Positions 17,712 through 26,322 of a stretch of 64,000 nucleotides of DNA are shown here, in pieces. This stretch comes from Dichelobacter nodosus (GTDB lineage Bacteria; Pseudomonadota; Gammaproteobacteria; Cardiobacteriales; Cardiobacteriaceae), in the NCBI RefSeq assembly GCF_001263335.1, contig NZ_LGVW01000012.1, forward strand, positions 124,001 through 188,000. The letters are read 5' to 3'. How positions within the stretch are numbered: position 1 is the first letter of the stretch; every line of letters begins with the position of its first letter. The notes below the pieces were generated by a model. It saw only the letters and a list, made by a program, of their open reading frames with translations, was not told the origin of the DNA and made no database searches. The translations under genes were made by a program, and so were the position numbers.

Positions 17712-19451
17712 TCATTGACTGCCGCGCGTTTGCTGCCACATGTGTGCATAAACGCCGTGTTGCGCCAATAAAGCATCATGATGACCGCTTTCAATAATTT
17801 TTCCCGCGTGCAACACCACGATCCGATCGGCGTGGCGAATAGTGGTTAAACGATGCGCGATAATTAACGCCGTGCGTTTATGTTGCAACGCCTCGATTGC
17901 CTGCTGTACTTTGGCTTCACTATTTTGATCAAGCGCTGACGTTGCCTCGTCTAAAATTAAAATCGGCGCGTTTTTGTATAACGCCCGCGCGATGGCAATC
18001 CGCTGTTTTTGTCCGCCAGAAAGTCGTCCGCCTTGTTGACCGATATCGCTATCATAATTTTCCGGTAATTGACGAATAAAATCATCAGCATAAGCTGCGG
18101 TTGCTGCTGCAATAATGCGTTCGCGCGGTGCGTCAGAATCAGCGTACGCAATATTTTCGGCAATGCTGCTGCTAAATAACACGGTTTCCTGCGTTACGTA
18201 CGCCATCACGCGCCGGCGTTGCGCTAAAGAAAGCGTTTCCACATTGATGCCGTCGATATAAATGGCGCCGTGTTGCAGCGGATAAAAACCCGCGAGCAAA
18301 GCGGCAATAGTTGATTTACCGCTGCCCGATGCGCCTACTAATGCCACCGTTTCTCCAGCGGCAATGCAAAGATTGAAATCTTCGAGCACGGTTTGTTCGC
18401 CGTACGCAAAACGAATATTACGAAATTCAATTGTTTTTCCTTCAAGGGAATGTTCCGCGGCGGGCAAAGATTCTTCATTGGGTAAATCCAAAAATTCAAA
18501 AATACTTTGCGCGGCGGCTAAACCGCGTTGAATCGGTTCAAAAACTTTGCCTAAGCGTTTGGTGGGCTGAAAAAGCATTGCCATCGCGCCTAAAAAAGCA
18601 ACAAATTTACCAATCGTCATTTGTTCGGGGTGATTTTGTGCGCTGTACGCCGCCAATAAAATCACTGCCGACAGCGCCAGCACAATAATCATTTCCAAAA
18701 TCGGCGAAATCAAAGCCGCAACTTTTTTAGAACGCAAAGCGTGCACTTCGATGGCATGCGTTTCCCGAATAAAACGTTGATTTTCATGCTGGAATCCATC
18801 GTACATTCGAATGATTTCCCGTCCACGCACCACTTCATCAACGATATGATTCATGCCGCCCATATCTTCCTGCAAACTGCGGGCGAGCGCGCGCAGTTGT
18901 TTGGCAATATAAATGATGATAAACGCCACAAAAGGTACCGCGATCATCACGATGAGCGTCATCTGCCAATCGAGATAAAACAAATATGCCAATAGCGCGA
19001 TGATGGTAATCGTATCGCGGCACAAAGTAATTAATGAATCGGTGACCGCTGACATCAGTTGCGTTACGTCGTAACTAAAACGCGACAAAATGCTGCCGTG
19101 TGAATAATGATCAAAATACGGCATCGGCAAACGCAATAATTTGGCAAACATTTCCACACGCAACGTATAAACCACGCGTTGCGCAATCCAAGTGGTGGTA
19201 TATGCTGAGCTTAAATTCGCCATACCGCGCACGAAAAATCCCGCAATTAATACCGCAATAGTTGTATAAATAATCTGCATATTGCCTTGTGCAAAACCGC
19301 CGTCGATCATCGGCTGCAGCGCGCTGGGAATAATTAATTCCGAAGCGCCGTAAATCATCGTGCCCACGGCAGCGGCAACGCCCATTTTCCAGTGCGGTCG
19401 CAAATAGCCTAATAAGCGCAGATAACGAATTTTGTCTTCTTTGTTGAGCAT
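17712..19451 (-). CDS. msbA: Lipid A ABC exporter, ATP-binding/permease protein MsbA
   Basis: Half-size ABC exporter that flips core-lipid A across the inner membrane, working as a homodimer. Six transmembrane helices in residues 1-310, then the nucleotide-binding domain: Walker A GASGSGKS, signature LSGGQKQRIAIARAL, Walker B ILILDEATSAL, and switch histidine in IIAHRLTTI. 579 residues (E. coli 582). ATG 19451 lacks a clear Shine-Dalgarno sequence. Divergent from hldE with 46 bases between, a natural LPS pairing; lpxK is not adjacent. Its stop overlaps an ATGATG in the frame that leads to cas3. Confidence 0.93.
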   Translation of the reverse strand: MLNKEDKIRYLRLLGYLRPHWKMGVAAAVGTMIYGASELIIPSALQPMIDGGFAQGNMQIIYTTIAVLIAGFFVRGMANLSSAYTTTWIAQRVVYTLRVEMFAKLLRLPMPYFDHYSHGSILSRFSYDVTQLMSAVTDSLITLCRDTITIIALLAYLFYLDWQMTLIVMIAVPFVAFIIIYIAKQLRALARSLQEDMGGMNHIVDEVVRGREIIRMYDGFQHENQRFIRETHAIEVHALRSKKVAALISPILEMIIVLALSAVILLAAYSAQNHPEQMTIGKFVAFLGAMAMLFQPTKRLGKVFEPIQRGLAAAQSIFEFLDLPNEESLPAAEHSLEGKTIEFRNIRFAYGEQTVLEDFNLCIAAGETVALVGASGSGKSTIAALLAGFYPLQHGAIYIDGINVETLSLAQRRRVMAYVTQETVLFSSSIAENIAYADSDAPRERIIAAATAAYADDFIRQLPENYDSDIGQQGGRLSGGQKQRIAIARALYKNAPILILDEATSALDQNSEAKVQQAIEALQHKRTALIIAHRLTTIRHADRIVVLHAGKIIESGHHDALLAQHGVYAHMWQQTRGSQ

Positions 19452-19497
19452 GAGTAAACTAAATCACATTTTTATATGAATTCATTTTAACGTAAAT

Positions 19498-20934
19498 ATG
19501 ACACAATTCAGCAATCTCCCTATTTTCGAGCGCGCGCGGATTTTAGTCGTCGGCGATACTATGCTTGACCGCAATTGGAGCGGTTTAGCGCAACGCATTT
19601 CGCCCGAGGCGCCCGTTCCCGTGGTCAATATCGAACAACAAACGGCAACGGCAGGTGGCGCCGCAAACGTAGCGATGAATATCGCGGCGTTAGGCGGTCA
19701 GGTGTATTTATGCGGTTTGATCGGCGATGATGATGCCGGCGCCGTTTTGCGCCAAATTATGCGTGAGCACGCGATCGGCGATGCGTTAAGCGTTTGTGCG
19801 CTGCCAACGATTACTAAATTGCGCGTTTTATCGCAACATCAGCAATTGATTCGTTTGGATTTTGAAAGTAATCGTTATGCGGAATGCGCGCATTTAATGG
19901 CGGCGCCTTTTAATCGCGCGTTGCCAGAGCATGATTTAGTGATTTTTTCGGATTACGGCAAAGGCAGTTTGCATAATGTCAGCACATTGATTGCTCAAGC
20001 AAAAGCGGCAGGAAAATGGGTTTTAGTTGATCCTAAAGGTACGGATTTTCAGCGTTACCGCGGCGCCGATATCGTTACGCCCAATGTTGCGGAATTAACG
20101 GCGGTTGTCGGGCATTTTGCCGATGAGAAAACGATGATCGCTAAAGCGCGCGCGTGTTTAATTGATGCGGGGATTTCCGCGTTTTTAATCACGCAAAGCG
20201 AAAAAGGTATGACGTATGTCACGGCGCAGCAACATTATCATTTGCCGGCACAAGCGCGGGAAGTGTTTGACGTAACCGGCGCGGGCGATACCGTGATTGC
20301 TACTTTAGCGTGCGCACTGGCGAGCGGTTACGATTGTGAATCAGCAATGATTTTTGCTAATGCGGCGGCGTCGGTTGTGGTGGGAAAATTGGGTACGGCA
20401 ACGCTAACGCCCACAGAATTACATCACGCTTTGGCGCCTCGCGCTGCAAAAGCGCGCGGTTTGGTTGATTTATCTCAATTGCAAGAGCAACTGCATTATT
20501 TGAAAAAACAAGGCAAAACCGTGGTGATGACGAACGGCTGTTTTGATATTTTGCATGCTGGTCACGTGCGTTATTTAGAAGAAGCCAAAGCGTTGGGCGA
20601 TTGTTTGATCGTGGCGATTAATACCGATGAATCGGTTAAACGTTTAAAAGGCGCCGATCGTCCGGCTAATACGCTTGCCAGTCGGGCGGCGGTTTTAGCG
20701 GCGTTGCATAGCGTCGATTGGGTGATTTCTTTTGCCGAAGATACGCCGGCGGATTTAATTGCCGCGATTAATCCCGATATTTTAGTGAAAGGCGGCGATA
20801 ATCGCGTTGATGATATTCCGGGTGCGCAGTGGGTGCGTGAACACGGCGGCAGCGTGCGCGTTTTAAGTTATGTAGATGGTTTTTCCACCACAAAAACGTT
20901 GCAACAATTTCTTTCGCATCACGAAAAAGATTAA
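19498..20934 (+). CDS. hldE: Bifunctional heptose 7-phosphate kinase / heptose 1-phosphate adenylyltransferase HldE
   Basis: Two steps in making ADP-heptose for the LPS inner core. Residues 1-320 are a PfkB/ribokinase-type kinase ([13 protein letters not shown] at the start, [14 protein letters not shown] as the anion-hole motif); residues 345-478 are a cytidylyltransferase-like domain with [16 protein letters not shown] and a KGGD segment. 478 residues, usual length. ATG 19498 has no good ribosome-binding site. Heads an LPS-themed stretch with msbA divergent on the other side. Confidence 0.95.
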   Translation: MTQFSNLPIFERARILVVGDTMLDRNWSGLAQRISPEAPVPVVNIEQQTATAGGAANVAMNIAALGGQVYLCGLIGDDDAGAVLRQIMREHAIGDALSVCALPTITKLRVLSQHQQLIRLDFESNRYAECAHLMAAPFNRALPEHDLVIFSDYGKGSLHNVSTLIAQAKAAGKWVLVDPKGTDFQRYRGADIVTPNVAELTAVVGHFADEKTMIAKARACLIDAGISAFLITQSEKGMTYVTAQQHYHLPAQAREVFDVTGAGDTVIATLACALASGYDCESAMIFANAAASVVVGKLGTATLTPTELHHALAPRAAKARGLVDLSQLQEQLHYLKKQGKTVVMTNGCFDILHAGHVRYLEEAKALGDCLIVAINTDESVKRLKGADRPANTLASRAAVLAALHSVDWVISFAEDTPADLIAAINPDILVKGGDNRVDDIPGAQWVREHGGSVRVLSYVDGFSTTKTLQQFLSHHEKD

Positions 20935-20965
20935 AGCCGTTTTCCACGTTTAAAAGGAGTTTGAG

Positions 20966-22108
20966 ATGATTGTTATTATTGGCGGTGGTATTGCGGGTTT
21001 ATTTACGTTAGCGCGTTTGAAAAAATCAGGTTATCCCGTTGTTTTATTGGAACAAAATGGATTAGGCGGCGGTCAGACTTTAGCCAGTCAAGGTATTATT
21101 CATGGTGGCGTTAAATATGCATTGAATGGATTATTAACAGGCGCCGCACAAGCAATTGCGCATATGCCAGCGCGTTGGCAAGCATTGCGGAAAAATGCTG
21201 AAGAGCCGCATTTAGCAGAAACAACGTTATTATCGCCGCAGCAATATTTGTGGACGATGGGCGCGCTCGGCGATAATCTCACGGCTTTTTTTGCCGGAAA
21301 ACTGATGCGTTCACGGATGCAAAAACTTACACCGGCGGATTATCCCGATTTTTTACCGTCGGATTTTTCTGGCGTGTGTTACGGTCTGCAGGAGCCCGTT
21401 TTTGATATTTTTTCTGTATTGCGTGCATTTGAGCGTCAATACGGCGATTGTATTTATACTGATGCCGTTTGGCAGCGCACCGGCAAACAATTTCGTATTC
21501 AAACGCCGGAAGTTACATTAAGCATTGATGCTGATGAAGTGGTTTATTGTGCGGGCGCGGGTAATGAGGCGGCAAGTGGCGCCGCGCAACAATTAAGACC
21601 ACTTCATATGGTGGCGTTGCGTGTGCCGCAACATGCGCCGAATATTTATGGGCACTGTTTGGGTATGAGTGATAAGCCAAGAATCACCGTTACCACGCAC
21701 CCTTATGATGCGCTTGTTCCGGATTTGGGAAAAGTGTATTGGTTGGGCGGACAGCCGGCGGAAGAAGGGGTTTTAAAAACGCAGGAAGAACACATTGATG
21801 CCGTGCGGCAGGTTGTTTTGGAATGCGTACCGTGGTTGCCGGCGGCGTGGTTAGATGATACGCGGCAGTTTCGTTGCGTTCGCGTGATGCGGGCGGAAGG
21901 ATTGAGCGGTGGTCATCGTCCTGATTTGCCGGTTTTAACAGAAAATGCGCAGGGATTGACGGTTTGGGCAACAAAACTCGCTTTTGCACCTTTGGTGGCG
22001 GATTGGGTTTTGGAAAAAATCCAGCAGCGCGCGGCAGTTGATCGCGTTGTTATCAACGAATTACCGCCGCATACGCTGCGTATTGCGCCGTTTTTATGGC
22101 AGCAGTGA
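20966..22108 (+). CDS. FAD-dependent oxidoreductase (DAO/GlpA-like)
   Basis: Soluble or peripheral flavoprotein of 380 residues. VIIGGGIAGLFTLARLKKSG is the FAD-binding dinucleotide fold with a trailing acid (VVLLEQ), followed by GGQTLASQGIIHGG, the flavin-contacting loop seen in glycerol-3-phosphate dehydrogenase and D-amino-acid oxidase relatives; a C-terminal segment (VMRAEGLSGGHRPDLPV) resembles the family's substrate/FAD closing part. Substrate unknown. AAGGAG precedes ATG 20966. The stop abuts the stop of the convergent glycosyltransferase (TGATCA), with no intergenic base. Confidence 0.8.
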   Translation: MIVIIGGGIAGLFTLARLKKSGYPVVLLEQNGLGGGQTLASQGIIHGGVKYALNGLLTGAAQAIAHMPARWQALRKNAEEPHLAETTLLSPQQYLWTMGALGDNLTAFFAGKLMRSRMQKLTPADYPDFLPSDFSGVCYGLQEPVFDIFSVLRAFERQYGDCIYTDAVWQRTGKQFRIQTPEVTLSIDADEVVYCAGAGNEAASGAAQQLRPLHMVALRVPQHAPNIYGHCLGMSDKPRITVTTHPYDALVPDLGKVYWLGGQPAEEGVLKTQEEHIDAVRQVVLECVPWLPAAWLDDTRQFRCVRVMRAEGLSGGHRPDLPVLTENAQGLTVWATKLAFAPLVADWVLEKIQQRAAVDRVVINELPPHTLRIAPFLWQQ

Positions 22109-23365
22109 TCACCAGTTTTCTAAGTGATGATGTTTCAATGTCCGCAAAAAAGAGAGGTTGTCTTTTGCGTATTCGTTTTCGGGATTTTTGGCGAGATATT
22201 GCTCAAAAAAGCTGACTAATTTGGCAATATTTTCCAAACTGTCTTCCGCGGCGTACGAGCGCACTAAAGTGAGATTGCGGACGGTGGAATCAAAATAATG
22301 TTGCGCGTGCGGGTGGCATAAAACGGTGCGGCAGCATTCGTAGCTGGATTTAAAATCTTGCACGTAATAGGCGCAAATCGAGATTTCGTAATAAATATCT
22401 AATTCGTAATTCAGGCGTTTGATAAATAAAAGATCGTTTTTAGGATAAGGGATCTTTTTGCCTAACATGGCTAAGTGGTAAGCCAAGCGGGGATTATTTT
22501 CAATGCGCAATAAACGCACGGCGCGATATAAACATTCCAACCGTTTGGGATTGTAATCGTAGCCTTTAAGCCAAGCATGCAAAGCGAGGGCGCTTTGTTT
22601 GAGGCTTTCGTAGGCGGCGCCTAAATTTTCATAAGCCACGGTGACTTCTTCTTTCCAACCGCCGCTGGCAATGCGTTTTTGATACCATTCGGCAGCTTTT
22701 TCATAATTTTGAATATCGCGGTAGGAATTGGCTAAATAAAATTGATAACGGGCATTGTCGGGTTCGTCGATTAATCCCTGCGTTAACAAACGGATATCGC
22801 GTTCAAATTTATCCGCTTTAAAACCGCCGTCTTTTAAATCGAGAATAGAAATCGTGTTGATTTTTTCTCGGCTGTAGGCTTTATCGCAGGTGATATATTC
22901 ATGCGTTACGCCAACAAAGCGCCAATTTAAATCGCCGCGGATCAGATAAGTGACGGCATAATCATTGGCGCCTTGATAAGACAACATATATCCATCTTTA
23001 TCCAATGTGCTCGCATCGAATTCCGGCGAAAAAATAATTTGTTCGTCGGCGTCGCACAATAATAAATAATCCGCTTTGCCTTTTGCCAACGCTAAACTTT
23101 CCGAACGATTGACGCCGAAATTCACCCACGGGCGTTGATGCAGTTCACCGGGAACCGCTGCCAGCGTTTTTCGAATGAGATCCATCGTTTCATCGTCAGA
23201 ACCGGTGTCAACGATAACCCAATAATCAATATGATCTTTTACCCGATTTAAACAGCGTTCAATAATTTTGGCTTCATTGCGCACAATCATTACTAAACAC
23301 AAAGTCTTTTTTTCTTTACCATGATTTGATTTGATTTGATTTGATTTGGATCGTTTTGTTGCCAT
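22109..23365 (-). CDS. Family 2 glycosyltransferase with C-terminal TPR-like repeats, candidate phase-variable
   Basis: Cytosolic GT-A transferase: CLVMIVRNEAKIIERCL and VIVDTGSDDETMDL form the nucleotide-sugar fold, and LLLCDADEQI gives the metal-binding DAD. The N-terminal catalytic domain spans about residues 20-230; the rest is helical repeats of TPR type (NARYQFYLANSYRDIQNYEKAAEWY). 418 residues from ATG 23365, which has GAGGAG six bases upstream; an earlier in-frame ATG at 23395 overlaps the upstream terminator. Codons 7-15 consist of five AAATC units, whose gain or loss would shift the frame. Acceptor unknown; LPS or a surface protein is plausible. Confidence 0.85.
   Translation of the reverse strand: MATKRSKSNQIKSNHGKEKKTLCLVMIVRNEAKIIERCLNRVKDHIDYWVIVDTGSDDETMDLIRKTLAAVPGELHQRPWVNFGVNRSESLALAKGKADYLLLCDADEQIIFSPEFDASTLDKDGYMLSYQGANDYAVTYLIRGDLNWRFVGVTHEYITCDKAYSREKINTISILDLKDGGFKADKFERDIRLLTQGLIDEPDNARYQFYLANSYRDIQNYEKAAEWYQKRIASGGWKEEVTVAYENLGAAYESLKQSALALHAWLKGYDYNPKRLECLYRAVRLLRIENNPRLAYHLAMLGKKIPYPKNDLLFIKRLNYELDIYYEISICAYYVQDFKSSYECCRTVLCHPHAQHYFDSTVRNLTLVRSYAAEDSLENIAKLVSFFEQYLAKNPENEYAKDNLSFLRTLKHHHLENW
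23323..23347 (-). repeat. Pentanucleotide tandem repeat (AAATC)5
   Basis: Five perfect GATTT units on the plus strand, AAATC on the coding strand, within codons 7-15 of the glycosyltransferase. The unit length is not a multiple of three, so slippage changes the frame. Confidence 0.95.
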
Positions 23366-23396
23366 TTTTTCTCCTCTTTTACTGTTTTTTATCATG

Positions 23397-23425
23397 CAAA
23401 AAAGGCATTCGAAACGAATGCCTTT
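23397..23425 (-). terminator. Rho-independent terminator of the cyd operon
   Basis: Eleven-base-pair perfect stem AAAGGCATTCG / CGAATGCCTTT with a three-base loop and a T run on the minus strand, ten bases beyond the cydX stop. It ends about 30 bases before the glycosyltransferase start codon. Confidence 0.92.
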
Positions 23426-23434
23426 GGCGTTTTT

Positions 23435-23572
23435 TTAAACAGCGTCTTCTTTTTCAGGCAATTTCGGCGCAAAATTTTCCGTTCTTTTTTGGGCAAATTC
23501 GCCCCACAACGCAACTAAAATCGCAAATAAAACGGCAAAACCCAATCCCACAAGCCACGTTAAATACCACAT
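23435..23572 (-). CDS. cydX: Cytochrome bd oxidase small subunit CydX
   Basis: A 45-residue single-span membrane peptide (MWYLTWLVGLGFAVLFAILV, then ALWGEFAQKR). CydX/YbgT peptides start MWYF, contain one helix and a conserved Glu after the hydrophobic stretch (here in WGEFA), and stabilise the haem site of cytochrome bd. The tail is longer than in E. coli (37 residues). AGGAG lies six bases before the ATG. Twelve bases after cydB and followed by the operon terminator. Confidence 0.93.
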   Translation of the reverse strand: MWYLTWLVGLGFAVLFAILVALWGEFAQKRTENFAPKLPEKEDAV

Positions 23573-23584
23573 TTAATGCTCCTT

Positions 23585-24736
23585 TTAATAAGCGCTGTGC
23601 TCGTTTTCTTGAATATATTCGGCAGTTACTTTGCCGCGCATAATACGAAACGCCCACGAAGTATAAGCCAGCACAATTGGCATTAAAACCAAGGTGGCGT
23701 AAAACATAACGGCTAAAGTGCGTTGGCTCGAGGCTGCGTCCCAAATCGTTAAACTTGAAGATAAATGACTGCTACTTGGCAACACAAACGGAAACATCGC
23801 TGTGCCGTAAGTCGCAATAATGCCCAAAATACCTAATGACGAGCACACAAAAGCCAATAACGTTTTATTTTTACGCACGTAAAACCACGCGCTGATAAAA
23901 CCTAAATAAGCTAAAACCGGCAGCAAAATTGTTAGCGGATATTTTTGGAAATTGTGTAGCCAAAATCCGCTTTCCCGTCCCACTTCTTTAACCAGCGGTG
24001 TGGCAAAAGTTGCCGGATCGAGACCGCCGATAACGCGGTAGCCGTCCATAAAGCATAACCAAATGCCGCCGAGGCTGAATAAAATCAGCGTGACTAACAA
24101 AGCAAAATATAAAATTTTGCGCGTTCTTTCATAAATGTTGCCTTGCGTGCGGTGCATTAAATAAATGCCGCCGTGAAAAATACACATCGCTGCGGAAACG
24201 CCGCCAGCTAATAAGGCAAAAGGATTTAATAATCCCCAAAATGAACCGGTATAAAACGCGCGCATATCTTGATCAAAATGGAAGGGAACGCCTTGCAAAA
24301 CGTTGCCCAACGCAACGCCAAACAATAATGCCGGCACAAATGAACCCACAAATAAACCCCAATCCCAAGTTTTTCGCCACGTTGGATTGGCAATTAAACT
24401 GCGGTATTTAAAGCCGACGGGGCGCAAAAACATCGCCCACAAAACGGCTAACATCGCCCAATAAAATCCAGAAAATACGGTGGCATAAACCATGGGCCAC
24501 GCCGCAAAAATAGCGCCGGCGCCCGTAATTAACCACGTTTGGTTGCCTTCCCAATGAGCGCCGATGGAATTAATAACCACGCGGCGCTCGGCATCAGTTT
24601 TCGCAACGAAAGGAAGCAGCGCGCAAACGCCCATATCGTGCCCGTCCATAATGGCAAAACCGATGAGGAGAAAACCAATCAAAATCCACCAAATAAATTT
24701 AAGGGTGGCGTAATCTAAGAGGTTGATAATATCCAT
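23585..24736 (-). CDS. cydB: Cytochrome bd ubiquinol oxidase subunit II
   Basis: Inner-membrane partner of CydA, 383 residues, about eight or nine helices. The N-terminal GFAIMDGHDMGVCALLPFV and IGAHWEGNQTWLITGAGA are family signatures, and the Asp/Glu in these segments belong to the proton/oxygen pathway. Starts two bases after the cydA stop. Confidence 0.96.
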   Translation of the reverse strand: MDIINLLDYATLKFIWWILIGFLLIGFAIMDGHDMGVCALLPFVAKTDAERRVVINSIGAHWEGNQTWLITGAGAIFAAWPMVYATVFSGFYWAMLAVLWAMFLRPVGFKYRSLIANPTWRKTWDWGLFVGSFVPALLFGVALGNVLQGVPFHFDQDMRAFYTGSFWGLLNPFALLAGGVSAAMCIFHGGIYLMHRTQGNIYERTRKILYFALLVTLILFSLGGIWLCFMDGYRVIGGLDPATFATPLVKEVGRESGFWLHNFQKYPLTILLPVLAYLGFISAWFYVRKNKTLLAFVCSSLGILGIIATYGTAMFPFVLPSSSHLSSSLTIWDAASSQRTLAVMFYATLVLMPIVLAYTSWAFRIMRGKVTAEYIQENEHSAY

Positions 24737-24738
24737 GT

Positions 24739-26292
24739 TTATGCTCCTTGCTGCATATTTTCGTTATCGTAACGACCTGTGCCCAATGATGAAGGTCCCA
24801 AATGGACGTACTTACGCATTAAATACACTTCTACCATCAACAAAATCGTATAAAAACCGATAAATCCCGCTAATGAGCCGTAAAGAGAAGCCGTGCTTAA
24901 TGATGATGCGGATAAATGCGTCGGCAAAACTTCATAAATTGTCCACGGCTGGCGACCGTATTCCGTTAATAACCAGCCCATTTCCACGGCAATCCAAGGC
25001 AGCGGCAACGAAAAAACTGCCACGCGTAATAACCATTTCTTTTCGGCAAAGGTGTTTTTCAACGTTGACCACAAACTATAGGCAAACAACATTAACATCA
25101 AAAAGCCGCAACCAACCATAATTCGGAAGCTCCAAAACATCGGCGCCACGCGCGGAATCGTGCTGCGGGCAGCTTGTGCAATTGTTTCTGGCGACACGTT
25201 ATTGAGATCGTCGCTGTATTGTTTGAGCAGTAAACCAAAACCTAAATTTTCTTGATGCGCGGCAAACGTTTTGCGCGCTTCGCTATCATTTTTATCTTGT
25301 CGCAATTTTTCCAAAGCGAGCACGGCGTGGCGTCCGGATTCAATGCGTTTTGCATTTTCGGCAACGATATCGTGAATACCGGCGAGTTGTTTATCCAAAG
25401 AACGCGTGCCGATGATGCCCATCATAAAAGGAATTTTGACCGCAAAATCATTTTTCATTGCCGCTTCATTGGGTTTAACAACCACGTTAAACGATGCCGG
25501 CGCCGGCTCCGTTTCCCACATCGCTTCCAAAGCTGCCAATTTGCTCGGCTGACTTTTTCCCAAACGATAACCCGATTCATCGCCCAAAATAATGACTGCT
25601 AAAATCGCCATCAAACCAAAAGCCGCCGCGATACTAAAACTTTTTTGCGCAAATTCTCTATCTTTCTTTTTCAGCAAATACCAGCTGGAAATCGATAAAA
25701 CAAACATCGCGCCAGTGACGTAACCCGCGGAAACCGTATGCACAAATTTATGTTGCGCATCTAAATTGAAAAAGACGGCAGCAAAACTGGTTAATTCCAT
25801 GCGCATGGTTTCAAAATTAAACGCGGCGCCAACCGGACTTTGCATCCAACCGTTTGCCACCAAAATCCATAAAGCGGATAAATTCGTGCCCAGCGCCATG
25901 AATAGCGTCGCGATAAAATGTTGCCGGCGCGACATTTTCTGCCAACCGAAAAAGAATAAACCAACCAAAGTGGATTCTAAAAAGAACGCCATCAAGCCTT
26001 CTAAAGCGAGCGGCGCGCCGAAAATATCGCCGACATAATGCGAGTAATACGACCAGTTCGTGCCAAATTGGAATTCCATCGTGATACCGGTGGTAACGCC
26101 GAGGGCAAAGTTAATGCCAAATAATTTGCCCCAAAATTGCGTCATATCGCGGTAAATCACTTTCCCTGTAATTAAATACAGCGCTTCCATAATCACTAAA
26201 ATCCAGCACAATCCTAAAGTTAGCGGCACGAAAATAAAGTGATATAACGCGGTGATGGCGAATTGAAATCGCGATAATTCAACGATATCCAT
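24739..26292 (-). CDS. cydA: Cytochrome bd ubiquinol oxidase subunit I
   Basis: Quinol-oxidising, haem-carrying subunit of the high-affinity terminal oxidase, 517 residues. Axial His18 in ALYHFIFVPLT, the GRQPW box in LLTEYGRQPWTIYEVLPT, and a Q-loop of the long type (region 250-350, containing KIPFMMGIIGTRSLD). AAGGAG sits six bases before ATG 26292. Lies after cydC with 30 bases between, so the exporter and oxidase are probably co-transcribed. Confidence 0.97.
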   Translation of the reverse strand: MDIVELSRFQFAITALYHFIFVPLTLGLCWILVIMEALYLITGKVIYRDMTQFWGKLFGINFALGVTTGITMEFQFGTNWSYYSHYVGDIFGAPLALEGLMAFFLESTLVGLFFFGWQKMSRRQHFIATLFMALGTNLSALWILVANGWMQSPVGAAFNFETMRMELTSFAAVFFNLDAQHKFVHTVSAGYVTGAMFVLSISSWYLLKKKDREFAQKSFSIAAAFGLMAILAVIILGDESGYRLGKSQPSKLAALEAMWETEPAPASFNVVVKPNEAAMKNDFAVKIPFMMGIIGTRSLDKQLAGIHDIVAENAKRIESGRHAVLALEKLRQDKNDSEARKTFAAHQENLGFGLLLKQYSDDLNNVSPETIAQAARSTIPRVAPMFWSFRIMVGCGFLMLMLFAYSLWSTLKNTFAEKKWLLRVAVFSLPLPWIAVEMGWLLTEYGRQPWTIYEVLPTHLSASSLSTASLYGSLAGFIGFYTILLMVEVYLMRKYVHLGPSSLGTGRYDNENMQQGA

Positions 26293-26322
26293 AAAAAACT
26301 CCTTGATAGCAGGTGGTTTGTT

